Shown here: positions 26,401 to 32,266 of the stretch, piece after piece
How the letters are laid out: each line of letters starts with the position of its first letter
Numbering within the stretch: position 1 is the first letter of the stretch
Position numbers and translations under genes: made by a program
The notes under the pieces: model-generated
What the model saw: only the letters and a program-made list of their open reading frames with translations
What the model was told of the DNA's origin: nothing
The model's database searches: none
Assembly (NCBI GenBank): GCA_023383055.1
Contig: JAHDYP010000026.1
Location: 1-57,918 of the forward strand
DNA from: Verrucomicrobiota bacterium
Lineage (GTDB): Bacteria; Verrucomicrobiota; Verrucomicrobiia; Limisphaerales; JAHDYP01
Direction of reading: 5' to 3'
Length of the DNA stretch: 57,918 bases

Positions 26401-27547
26401 TGGCTTCGGGGGAGGTCAGTTCGCCATCGGTTACCGTAAACGTGAACGAGTCCTGACCGTTGAAATCCGGCAGTGGCAGATAACGCAGCCGCGGCGGATC
26501 GCCCGTCAGGGTCCCGCGCACAGGCGGCGTCGAGACGGCGAACAGGAGTGGATCGTCGTCCGGGTCGACACCGTCGAGCACGATGTCGAGCGGCTCGTCT
26601 TCGTAAGTTTCGAACGATCCTGGAACGGCGACCGGCGGCCGATTGGGCTGTTCGACGGCCACGATGATTTCGTCCGCGCCGGTCAGTTCGGAATCGGAGA
26701 CCTCGAGCCGGAGCGCGTAGATGCCGGGCAGATCGAAGTCAACAAGGGTAGCCAGGGCTGTGGGCGTTTCGAAGGTCGCTGTGCCCGGCCCGCTGACCTG
26801 GCTCCAGGTGCAGGCGATCTCGGCGCCCGGGGGAAGTCCGTCATCGAGCATCGTCCCCATGAGCTCCAGTGGCTCGCCCCACCACACCGTCCGGTCCGGG
26901 CCGGCGTCAACGAGGGGCGGACGATTGACGCCACCGCAGTCCGCGAAACCCAGGAATTCCGCCCGAATGCGACCTCGCCCCCCCAGTCGATAGTCGAGCA
27001 ACCGCACTCGGGCAAAGGCGGCCACGCGGTATTGCGCCGTGGCGCCCTGGCCGCGAACGGCGTCCCAGACCGGGAGGATGGCCTCCGTCGCCAGCAACCG
27101 GTCGAGGGCGTGGCGCACGCCGCGGCTGTTCGAGACACCGGGTTTGCCTGCCACCCAGTCGCCGGGCGAGATCACCAGGTCGCGCGAATCTTCGGGGTTC
27201 ACGTAGATCTGGCTGTTGCCTGGAGGCTCGAGACTTTGCGCCAGCAGGACCTCGCTGGGACTGCCCGACCAGGACAACCAGCCGAATTGACCGGGAGCGG
27301 CGCCTTCGAAGATGTCGTCGAGAATCGTGCCGGGTGTGACGTCGCGGAGCGCATCCTGGGACAGGCCGATCGGGTAGAGCGCGCAGGGCGCCATCGCATC
27401 GGCAGCCACGCACAGCGGTGCGAACCCAAGTAGCGCCGACGCGAGGATGCCGATCACGCGGGGTCGCCGAGGGCGAGTGGGCATGGGGCGGGAAGGGAGC
27501 CGGCCGGCGCAGGGCGGATTCACTGGCTGAGAATGGACAGCATTCAT
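17420..27547 (-). CDS. Giant secreted PKD/YD-repeat RHS protein with a C-terminal toxin-like domain
   Basis: A 3375-residue protein. ATG at 27547 is preceded by AGGAG; a signal peptide lies at about 28-50 (VIGILASALLGFAPLCVAAD). Order: unique head (~50-210); a run of PKD and cadherin-like Ig domains (~215-960, repeated DAGPD-T and DDGLP); a propeller-like region (~966-1356, AGG-F and LA-W-G repeats); more PKD domains (~1360-1740); RHS entry (SFKPG-like FKPGRFSLAFTDLSIPVAGL near 1850); about 40 YD repeats (~2030-2880, YD-GN-T); the RHS core ending RTRDPFWG and PYLYAASDPVNRLDPGGR (~3079-3111); and a 264-residue C-terminal module unlike the rest. YD repeats build a shell around a cleaved C-terminal toxin. 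The toxin fold was not recognised. It is followed by the zinc-ribbon gene. Confidence 0.93.
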   Translation of the reverse strand: MNAVHSQPVNPPCAGRLPSRPMPTRPRRPRVIGILASALLGFAPLCVAADAMAPCALYPIGLSQDALRDVTPGTILDDIFEGAAPGQFGWLSWSGSPSEVLLAQSLEPPGNSQIYVNPEDSRDLVISPGDWVAGKPGVSNSRGVRHALDRLLATEAILPVWDAVRGQGATAQYRVAAFARVRLLDYRLGGRGRIRAEFLGFADCGGVNRPPLVDAGPDRTVWWGEPLELMGTMLDDGLPPGAEIACTWSQVSGPGTATFETPTALATLVDFDLPGIYALRLEVSDSELTGADEIIVAVEQPNRPPVAVPGSFETYEDEPLDIVLDGVDPDDDPLLFAVSTPPVRGTLTGDPPRLRYLPLPDFNGQDSFTFTVTDGELTSPEATVTIAILPVNDPPIADAQTVSLLEDEPIAIVLTGADLEGSPLTYSIVKWPEHGTLTGSAPDLVYTPAPDFSGQDQFHFQVHDGELDSVTAAVLLSIQPVNDPPVVSAGLDQAFYLDQSGFLAASVTDDDLPPDAQLEFHWSVLSGPGVGYFEHPDSLTGQIWFDAPGTYVLRLTASDTELSAFDELTITVLPRNQPPIVHAGDDQLIAFPAPATLEGAASDDGLPAGVGLAIHWEKADGPGTVTFAHTDTLLTQAHFSTPGRYRLRLNVTDSELTASDDLLITVNQAPGVDAGPDLVATVGLPVRFRGTVTDDQLPTGQIHVAWSRLDGPGPAFLVQPDALETEALFPASGEYTFRLTATDGHLSASDDLRISVRPAGENLPPIVDAGPERYVALTNRVRLAGHAADDGLPFEQPLLTSWRLLEGPGPVEFDSVNQTNALAQFDAPGVYQLQLSATDGEFTVSDILILSVYPENQPPVVSAGPDRTIVSGPVYLNGIATDDGLPAGIALVFLWEQTLGPGEVRWVGADSATAQASFSEPGVYGLRLTASDSEFAASATVMITVTGNQPPWVDAGPDQLLDLFVPGPAVPSMTFYPPLPMNWEYAVGQPGISGSYVRPNCLASSGTDVYIAGAFSTAGGVYVRSLARWNGCAYSPLYDPRPINPQDPNSDPIGFIAHSGTTEPVAALGEEVFVAGGFLRDLDQNGFLDFTARWTGTGWESWGFKTASSSVAARVFLATPDAVYFGGQFKFQTSNVPSAPVSFHLAKWNGQDWERLGDGLRDLRDTPERNSTQYAVVNALALAPNGDLYAGGKFITQTPSGLATNLAKWNGAEWAPIGPGTPAGCRGTGCSTTIQALAFDQHGDLYVGGNFTGTDTLATPPITRWDGTRWWPVGDGFNGIVQALAWHGTNLYAGGDFTQSGSRSINRLARWDGNAWQPLGSGLSSRVFALTTTTSGVYAGGTFTFANGQPSSLIAKWGHQERLSLSGPDPITVPLAATTGARVPLTLELNHPCGRAITVSWSVNGADPDQIDQLEESATIEPIPVVFEHHYPPGAHTVVATLDDGLSEPVLFSTTVTVLTPATTLLEGWVRDDGLPLETPLATLWEQTAGAGPVRLEDSSQPGTMASFTEPGSYELQLSAHDSEFTTRDHVEIAVRPFGELNLPPTAHAGRDRTVLKSERITLAATALDDALPGPALELDWFQVDGPVPVQFDPQPLHDLTADPAARTVHRSATVSFAAPGQYRFRCVANDGQFSRADDVVLHVLDLVNLPPTISAGPHQSIGLSSPASLNVLAQDDGLPAGTLVTGWVQLDSPGRVECHRENNVWLARFELPGEYLLRFTAHDGALSAHADVRVTVLEHAPGPVAGLLAPGDGERVTAPREISGTVAGELPTTWRLVARPAPITAPGPDPAAAEIVLGEGQAPVEGILGRLDPTVLPNGCYELRLQATDQLGRSATTDPVVLSVEGQFKPGRFSLAFTDLSIPVAGLPIQIVRTYDSRRARLGEVGDFGVGWHLDFNTLSLRKQRHLGRNWEQRTSAGWYQLDPIRTREVTLVFPDERIARFQARLTPHLQFGYPIATAHLEFAPLPGTLGRLEIDGPSLATVDGFIGPVNLIDLGTFADFNPTRFRYLTPEGDIYVIDELAGLQSVTDRHGHSLTIDADGIRHSSGVSVQFRRNPDGYITEIVDPAGQTFHYQRDAQNNLTQVTARDGLTTQLAYQQPAWPHHLTQILDPRGVPALRTDYDESGRMTRQTDAAGRAIEFQRDLAQRHEIVRNRSGHPTLFEYDDRGNVIRRTDPLGGVTAFAYDEFDNVVRRVDPLGHTTTFTYDSQFNLTSQTDPLGRTSSYAYDEHRRLTSVTDPRGFTIAYAYDPDRTRITDPAGATTTLGLNPAGLVASITNPLGDITTFDYDHRGHLTREARPNRRVIDFHHDDLGRTTGFETTHLTDDGNPSRLSVRLDYSPNNQVTLAVGPDDATIQQQFDSTGNLSRQVDPLGRTTAFDYDACGRHVQTTFPNLAVVQFDRDPDGRTIAITNALGLVTRITRDPLGRPVAVVDPNGATAAAQYDLAGNLVAVTDARGATTLFGYDAASQLVTVTNALGEVTRLEYDANGNRTAIRNAAGHQTDFEFDPLNRLIAVRHPDGSTEQFAYDALGRLIAATDQAGSITRFGYDHESLLTSVTNPAGHVTRFTHDPLGRCTRQTDAAGRVTRYQHDPAGRLTQRTLPGGQSESFAYDLAGNLIAHTDFNGRTTRYTHDALDRLLEKIPDPAFGMATIAYAYDAAGRRTAMTDATGVTRFEYDAGNRRTAKTWQPSGLAHPLTLQYDYDPAGNLVGLRSAHPNGVKVRYDYDALNRLSNVTEASSVLAPLITTYRYDAAGDLAAVTRPNGTITSYQHDRLHRLTQSVTVHPATGSIAGFGYNLASTGHRLAEESTIADTAGPIIRRHEYTYDPLYRLSAETIDANSTRAHLAYAYDIAGNRLSRSVSGSGLGHLTSASHLYDANDQLLTESYDANGNTLQSLLPAPSHIPVTDLYDFENRLIERRASINGQPWGVSLAYDGDGRRALQTANGLTTYFLVDDLNPTGHPQVLEELLLVDQTLTPVRVHTFGHALLHQENLAIDPDLSPHWQLRFHGTDARGNVRYLTDSAGAVTDTWDYDAFGNVIQRTGQSDSAHLFAGERWDPHLQACDLRARLYQPETGRFRTRDPFWGVRGDPSSLHPYLYAASDPVNRLDPGGRFSALSTSLGVTYGLSLRTMYNGVSLQIGYGLIQALESLEAGRSDEQIVLDYFLASSRDVALGFGTAYAARALWPALVRVASQPLAPLTRAYSRSAPALHSWRNGTILTARELVGEGVRGNNYVVSFMGSSAKNFYDLPAATLGTAGKTVWVAPLEDVAMVANRAGVVTATGHAPGPLAAYLSGEPIYGLSIPRSGLDLGLPVTSDAGINKHWRPGGFTGVDHAGAWKSSGVREFVLSGGQPIPEGSTLFRLNSDGTWTPIRRW

Positions 27548-27854
27548 CGATGGTCTCCTGGTTTAAAACCTCCTTTAACCTTGTGACCTTCGGCCGGAAC
27601 CGGTCGTCCGACCGGTCAGCCTCAGGCTGTGCGTTCGATTAACAAATCGCACCGCACCCTGTCAACTGAATCTGATGGCGCCCGTGCGCGGCCGTTCGTC
27701 ATCCGGGCTCGCACGCTCTGTTGAATGCCGCTTGGGGCTACTGCCGTCGCGAGAACCGGCCTTGTCCGCGGAATGCAGCGCGGATAGACTCCGTCGTGCA
27801 GTCATGAAACCGCTCACCTCCATGACTTCGGACTTCTTCGAAGTTCAGTAGCGT
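27548..27854. other. Non-coding gap upstream of the RHS gene and the hydrolase
   Basis: The gap separates two divergent genes. Apart from the promoter candidate, the palindrome at 27600-27615 and the RHS ribosome-binding site, I see no gene or repeat in it. A short TTCGAAG palindrome-like patch occurs near 27835-27843, just before the hydrolase start. Confidence 0.4.
27638..27665 (-). promoter_or_regulatory. Possible sigma70-type promoter of the RHS gene
   Basis: On the minus strand, TTGACA (27665-27660) is followed after 16 bases by GTTAAT (27643-27638), a weak -10 match. It lies about 95 bases before the RHS start codon. A perfect 7-bp-stem palindrome CCGGTCG-TC-CGACCGG (27600-27615) lies between promoter and start and could be an operator or a transcript hairpin. 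Confidence 0.3.
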
Positions 27855-28454
27855 ATGATCCACGCAATCCCAGGCATGGGAGCCGATCGCCGGATGTTTC
27901 CCACGGTGTGGAAGACGCTGCCGGGATTCGTGGCCCATGATTGGCCGCCTCACCGCGGGGAGCGCACCCTGGAGGAAGTCGCGGCGAACCTGTGTCGCGC
28001 CTATGGCATCGAGGACGGCGACATTGTGGTGGGAGCGTCGCTCGGGGGGATGGTGGCCTGTGAAATCGCAAAAATCCGACAGCTCGGGGGACTGTACCTC
28101 GTGGGCAGCGCGACCCATCGGGAAGAGATCAGCCGGCTGCTGGCCGCCTTGCATCCCCTGGCCGACCTGGCGCCGATCGACTGGTTGCAGGCATGTGCCG
28201 GCCGGATTCCATTGGAATTCGCGCAGATGTTCGCCAAAGCCGAGGCCTCCTTTATGCGCCAGATGGTCAAGGCCATCTTCGCCTGGCCGGGCTCGGGCAA
28301 CGTTCCGGTCCGGCCGCGGCGCCTGCACGGCCGGCATGACCTGGTGATTCCGCCGCCGCCGGAGGTGGATCTGTTGCTGGCCGGGGGCCACCTGATTTCG
28401 ATCACTCACTCCAGGGCTTGCGTGGACTACATTCGTTCGGCATCCGGCTTATGA
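27855..28454 (+). CDS. Alpha/beta-hydrolase-fold protein
   Basis: A 199-residue protein, short for the fold but with all catalytic elements: IPGMGADRRMF (oxyanion-hole region), the nucleophile elbow VVGASLGG with the catalytic Ser near residue 62, HGRHDLVIP carrying the Asp, and GGHLISITH with the His. No signal peptide, so cytoplasmic. The substrate is unknown; such small members are often esterases or thioesterases. Its TGA overlaps the ATG of the next open frame (28451), so the truncated FG-GAP gene may be read with it. The gene looks intact, unlike most of its neighbours downstream. Confidence 0.8.
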   Translation: MIHAIPGMGADRRMFPTVWKTLPGFVAHDWPPHRGERTLEEVAANLCRAYGIEDGDIVVGASLGGMVACEIAKIRQLGGLYLVGSATHREEISRLLAALHPLADLAPIDWLQACAGRIPLEFAQMFAKAEASFMRQMVKAIFAWPGSGNVPVRPRRLHGRHDLVIPPPPEVDLLLAGGHLISITHSRACVDYIRSASGL

Positions 28455-28819
28455 AAATGGGTATGATGCCGCAGAATTGTCGACCGCAAGGTCAGCAGAA
28501 GTTTCAGCCCGGTGGCGGGAAAACATGCAGGATCTTGAGGGTGATTGCATCGCGGTTGACGCTGGTGATGGCTGGGGCGTTGGGTGGCCTCGGCGCGCAG
28601 GAGACGGTGCCGGGCATTCGAACACCGGATATCGTGCCGCGAACCGTGATGATCGGGCCGGGGGTTCCCTGGATACGGCATGTGATCGATGCAACATCGA
28701 CGGGGGCGGATGGCGTGAAGTTGGGCGATCTGGACGCGGATGGCGATCTCGATGTGATCGCGTGTGAGGAGAGTGCCGGGCTGGGTGTCATTTGGTATGA
28801 AAACCCGGTCCGACAGTAA
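28451..28819 (+). pseudogene. Truncated secreted FG-GAP/VCBS-repeat protein
   Basis: 122 codons from an ATG that overlaps the hydrolase stop (ATGA). A signal-peptide-like stretch (RVIASRLTLVMAGALGG) is followed by PGVPWIRHVIDATSTGADGV and the calcium-binding FG-GAP signature KLGDLDADGDLDVIACEE, then LGVIWYENP and a stop. Full-length relatives carry many such repeats and run to several hundred residues, forming a seven-bladed propeller. One repeat cannot make a blade set, so this is probably the surviving 5' end of a longer gene. The following ~230 bases contain no continuation in any frame. Confidence 0.6.
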
Positions 28820-29053
28820 CGCAATGGAGGGGGGCAGGGCCAGGACTTTAGGGTCATCTTCGTTGTTGACATTGTGCGCTGATCGCGTCGATCCATCGTT
28901 CCCATGCTTGGTCTCGCCGGATCCGCTGTCGAGCCCGCCGGATCGCCTGCGCCACCGCTCGTTGCCGCGCGTGGTCACGGGGTGCCGCCCTCCGGCGCGC
29001 TGAATCTGTAACGGACGTGTTATGGCCGCGGGGGCTCGACGACTGGCCCAGAA

Positions 29054-29212
29054 ATGTCAAATATGAAGATGTGTACCCCAAGACACATGACCCCAAGACA
29101 CAATGGCTACCGCCTGATTGCGGCGATCCACTTCGACCGTCAAACGGCGTACACGTTGCGCTTCCTGACCCACGCTGAATACAGCCGCGAACGCTGGAAA
29201 GACGAACTATGA
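29054..29212 (+). pseudogene. HigB-family toxin lacking its N-terminal half
   Basis: The last 38 codons read NGYRLIAAIHFDRQTAYTLR, FLTHAEYSRERWKDEL, the conserved end of HigB mRNA interferases (usually 95-105 residues). Upstream, the frame remains open only as unrelated codons, two of them copies of TPRH encoded by a tandem repeat at 29075-29102. ATGs at 29054 and 29087 could start a 52- or 41-residue product. The conserved N-terminal helices and the GGNKYRLI context are missing. Its stop overlaps the antitoxin start (ATGA), the normal HigBA arrangement. Confidence 0.7.
29075..29102 (+). repeat. Short tandem duplication at the HigB break point
   Basis: ACCCCAAGACACATG (29075-29089) is followed immediately by ACCCCAAGACACA (29090-29102). 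The second copy ends exactly where similarity to HigB begins, so it marks the junction where the toxin lost its 5' half. Confidence 0.7.
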
Positions 29213-29631
29213 AAACAGGGACCAAACTCCGCTTCGCGGACCTGCCCAAGGACTATGCCGCCCTCTGCCGTCTGTTTCTCCCGCGGCCGATTCGTGATGC
29301 CGTGGACTACGCGAACGTGGCCGAGGTGGCGGATGCGATGGCCCTCTGGCAGGAGGATTTCACGAAAGACCAGGCCGACTACTTCGATCTTCTGTGTACC
29401 CTCATGGAGGAGCACGACAAAGCCAAAGTGAAGTGGCCGAAGCTGGACGGCCGGGAGATGTTGCAGCACCTGCTCGAGCAACAGGGACTCTCCGCCGCGG
29501 ATCTCTCGCGCCTGCTCGGCGGCAGTCGGAATCTGGGCGCGATGATCCTGCGCGGAGAGCGGAGCCGCACGCTCCCCCACATCCGTAAGCTCGCGACTCA
29601 TTTCAAGGTCGGTCCGGAGCTGTTCATCTGA
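29209..29631 (+). CDS. HigA-family antitoxin with C-terminal HTH
   Basis: A 140-residue protein. The N-terminal two thirds are the acidic helical part common to the longer HigA antitoxins (DYANVAEVADAMALWQEDFT, later DYFDLLCTLMEEHDKAK). A Cro/C1-type helix-turn-helix follows at about 88-140: MLQHLLEQQGLSAADLSRLL, GGSRNLGAMILRGERS, LPHIRKLATHFKV. It should bind its own promoter and the HigB toxin. As the toxin is beheaded, this is probably an orphan antitoxin, which can persist by protecting against related toxins elsewhere. The start overlaps the toxin remnant by 4 bases. Confidence 0.85.
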   Translation: MKTGTKLRFADLPKDYAALCRLFLPRPIRDAVDYANVAEVADAMALWQEDFTKDQADYFDLLCTLMEEHDKAKVKWPKLDGREMLQHLLEQQGLSAADLSRLLGGSRNLGAMILRGERSRTLPHIRKLATHFKVGPELFI

Positions 29632-29871
29632 GGACCATTCACGTCGTCCGGACGAAACCAACTCTTTCACAACAAGGGCAATGACAATGCCTCGCTTACC
29701 GTAAGGCCCGTCGGAGGGGGTTAAACGATCAACCCCATCAACCCCAAGCCCCTTTCTCCTTTGCCCTGTGCAACCTCGCCGAAGGTGAACACCATCACGA
29801 ACACGAGCGGGACCTTGGTGTTCGAGGATGCCGAGGTGGCCCAGCACGAGAGCCGGCAGAGCCAAGAGCCG

Positions 29872-30582
29872 TCAGCGTTGGTCGGACTCCCTGTCGAGCG
29901 TTGCGCGTGCAATGGCTCGGTTGGCGGCCACCAACCGATCGATGAACCCGCGGAGTGCGGTCGACGCAGGGGGGTCGAGGACCGGGAGTTCTCGCAGATA
30001 CGTTGGCTTGGCACATTCACGGGAGTGTGCCTGGAGTTTCCGCAGGAACTCCAAGGGGTTGTAGTCGTTGTCGGCCGCCCGCGCGGCCCGGGCGAACAGT
30101 TCCTGCCAGTCAATGTTCCGCTGTTGGTCGACGGCCCAGAGGTCGATCAGATCGCGCCCGAAGCCGCGCGTGGAGAATGCCGAAATCTTCGCGAACATCA
30201 GATCGGCCAAGCTGACCACCGCGAGGCCGGAGACATGTTTGCTGGCCTGGTATTTCTTGCGATGCCGGAGATAGGGCCGGGCGATCTCGATGCGAATGAC
30301 CCGTCTCCCGACACGGGTTTGATACTCATAGATCTCGGCACTGAGCCGGCTGATCAGCTTGAGCCGTCTCTGGGTTACCAGGGAAAACCGCCGATGTATC
30401 GTCTCGATCTCTTCGTTCTGGTTCTGAAGGTCGATATCCAGACTGAAGCGGCCGTGGGTGTTCTCGATGTGTTCGAGGTAAAGCGCGTTGGCGCCGGCTA
30501 ATGCGCCCGCCCGGACGAGTTCCGGGATCGCTTGGAACGTCCGGACGACCGTTTGAAGATCCAGTGGCGCTGGTGCTTTCAT
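29872..30582 (-). CDS. AbiEii-type nucleotidyltransferase (toxin-like)
   Basis: A 236-residue protein of the AbiEii/DUF1814 nucleotidyltransferase group. Motifs: LAGANALYLEHIENTHGRFS followed by LDIDL (the D-x-D metal pair), then RRVIRIEIARP as the third acidic strand, and SLADLMFAKISAFSTRGFGR with DLIDLWAV, the family's helical signature. AbiEii toxins transfer nucleotides to tRNA acceptor stems and cause growth arrest or phage abortive infection; the usual partner is AbiEi with a winged-helix domain. Here the upstream partner is a short, different protein, overlapping by 4 bases (ATGA). The last ~40 residues form basic helices. Apparently intact. Confidence 0.82.
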   Translation of the reverse strand: MKAPAPLDLQTVVRTFQAIPELVRAGALAGANALYLEHIENTHGRFSLDIDLQNQNEEIETIHRRFSLVTQRRLKLISRLSAEIYEYQTRVGRRVIRIEIARPYLRHRKKYQASKHVSGLAVVSLADLMFAKISAFSTRGFGRDLIDLWAVDQQRNIDWQELFARAARAADNDYNPLEFLRKLQAHSRECAKPTYLRELPVLDPPASTALRGFIDRLVAANRAIARATLDRESDQR

Positions 30583-30830
30583 GACGCCTCAGGAAACAGT
30601 TCGCGCAACGCCTCTTTCGTCTTCCTCTGCCCGTGAGCGAGACAAAACTCCAAGTCAAACCAGCCCTTGGGTAGCTTCCGCCAATGCCAGGCCCGGCCAC
30701 GCTCAAGGACGTTCAGCGCGATTTGCCTCTTTCCAAACGGCGTAAGGCGACCATCCAGATTCCATGCGAACGCGCGGAGTGCCCGCGGAATCTGCTCCGT
30801 CTTTGGCTGGCCGGCGGGTGGCTTTCTCAT
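30579..30830 (-). CDS. Small partner gene of the AbiEii-type nucleotidyltransferase (candidate antitoxin)
   Basis: An 83-residue basic protein, started at the ATG at 30830 because upstream codons are arginine-rich nonsense lying in the next gene's tail. It reads IPRALRAFAWNLDGRLTPFG, KRQIALNVLERGRAWHW, LPKGWFDLEFCLAHGQR and ends KEALRELFPEAS. The sequence lacks the winged-helix region of AbiEi, and I do not recognise the family. The 4-base overlap with the nucleotidyltransferase and its upstream position are what one expects of an antitoxin. No good Shine-Dalgarno sequence precedes it. Confidence 0.65.
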   Translation of the reverse strand: MRKPPAGQPKTEQIPRALRAFAWNLDGRLTPFGKRQIALNVLERGRAWHWRKLPKGWFDLEFCLAHGQRKTKEALRELFPEAS

Positions 30831-30850
30831 GTTCGCGATCCCCGCGGATG

Positions 30851-32179
30851 CTACCCGTTGAGCGTCCACCCGGGACGGTACGTGCGGCGCAGGAGGGCAT
30901 CGGCTTCGGCGGAATCGGTGACGCGACCGGCGGCGCCGTCGTAGCTGATCTTCTTTCCGACACGGTAGGCGACGAGGCCCAGCAGCATTTGCTCGATCAT
31001 GTTGCCGCTGTATTCGAAGTCGCAGGAGGTTTTCAGGCTGCCTTTGCAGGCGGTGATCCATTCCTGCTGGAACCCGTTCATCTTGGGGATCAGCTTATCC
31101 TCCGAACGCCGGTGGTAGTGGGTGACGTCGGCGTGGTTGCTGTTGGGGAAGATCGCCCGCGAGTTGAAGCCCGAGACCAGGTAACCCCGGCTCCCTTCGA
31201 ACAAGGCGCCGTGGTCGATCTTGTTTAGGTCGAGCATTTCCACGGGGGAATCAGGCATCGCGCCGCCCTGATACCAGGATACGCGAACGGCCGGGCGCCA
31301 GGCATTGGCCGGATGTTGCAGGTGCATCTCGAGTCTCACCGGGGCGACCTCCGGATTGAAGGGTTCGCCCTTGGCCTCGGCGGAGACGGGCAACGCGGCA
31401 TCGATGGCGTTCCAGGCAATATCCATCGTGTGACTGCCCATGTCGCCGATCTGGCCGTTGCCGAAATCCCAATACATGTTCCACGAAAGACAGTTCATCC
31501 CCGGGCCCCCGGCGAAATAACCCGGGTTGTAAGGATGGAACGGCGAGGGCCCGAGCCAGAGATCGTAGTGCAGATGCTTGGGCGGTTCGCCCGCGGCGGG
31601 CAAATAACCGGGCTTCGGGATCTGGCGATTGCCCCAGGTCGAGACCGACTCGAGTTGGCCGATGGCGCCGTCGCGGATCAATTCGCGGACGCGGTTGAAG
31701 TTTTCGTATTCGTGGCGCTGGGTGCCGCACTGGGTGGCCAGTTTGTTCCGGTGCTTCAGGTAGGTTGACCGCACCACCCGCGCTTCTTCCACGGTGTTGG
31801 CCAGGGGTTTCTCGCAATAAACATGCTGGCCGCGGTTCATGGCCCAGTTGGCCACAAAGGCGTGCGTGTGGTCGGCGGTGCAACAGACCACCGCGTTGAC
31901 ATCCTTTTGCTCGAGACATTTCCGCCAGTCGACGTACGTCTTGGCCCCCGGGAATCGCTTGGCGCCGAAAGCCAGGTGTTCCTCATCCACATCGCACAAC
32001 GCCACCACGTTCTCGGTCGAGATGGCCCCGAAGTGGGCTTCACCCCGACCCCAGGTGCCTATCAAGGCAATGTTCAGCTTGTTGCTGGGCGCGTTGGCCC
32101 CGAACAACGTGACGTGCGGCAGGAACATCGTGCCGGCTCCGGTGGTGGCGAGGGTGGAAAGGAATTGGCGGCGTTTCAT
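30851..32179 (-). CDS. Exported Gfo/Idh/MocA-family oxidoreductase
   Basis: A 442-residue protein with a Tat-type signal (KRRQFLSTLATTGAGTMFLP). The Rossmann part starts NIALIGTWGRGEAHF, with VVALCDVDEEHLAF and AVVCCTADHTHAFVANWAMN. HVYCEKPLANTVEEAR contains the conserved EKP lysine. The C-terminal half has the family's substrate-domain sheet, with NGQIGDMGSHTMDIAWNAID (the catalytic D-x-x-x-H region) and a family tail (FEYSGNMIEQMLLGLVAYRV). Exported members in this phylum probably oxidise sugars or open glycosides with tightly bound NAD(P), but no substrate is assigned. It is a single transcription unit; the next gene on the strand is 87 bases upstream of its start. Confidence 0.88.
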   Translation of the reverse strand: MKRRQFLSTLATTGAGTMFLPHVTLFGANAPSNKLNIALIGTWGRGEAHFGAISTENVVALCDVDEEHLAFGAKRFPGAKTYVDWRKCLEQKDVNAVVCCTADHTHAFVANWAMNRGQHVYCEKPLANTVEEARVVRSTYLKHRNKLATQCGTQRHEYENFNRVRELIRDGAIGQLESVSTWGNRQIPKPGYLPAAGEPPKHLHYDLWLGPSPFHPYNPGYFAGGPGMNCLSWNMYWDFGNGQIGDMGSHTMDIAWNAIDAALPVSAEAKGEPFNPEVAPVRLEMHLQHPANAWRPAVRVSWYQGGAMPDSPVEMLDLNKIDHGALFEGSRGYLVSGFNSRAIFPNSNHADVTHYHRRSEDKLIPKMNGFQQEWITACKGSLKTSCDFEYSGNMIEQMLLGLVAYRVGKKISYDGAAGRVTDSAEADALLRRTYRPGWTLNG

Positions 32180-32266
32180 GTGCGCCAGCCTATGCTTGCG
32201 CGTCGCGCAGTCAAGTTTGGGACATCACCTCGGGGCCCGACTCGGACTGCCGATCGCGAATCTGTG

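Noticed and set aside
28854..29249. Minus-strand open frame of 131 codons rich in Arg between the FG-GAP and HigB remnants.
   Set aside because: It crosses the HigB/HigA start in antisense, has no recognisable domain and no ribosome-binding site.
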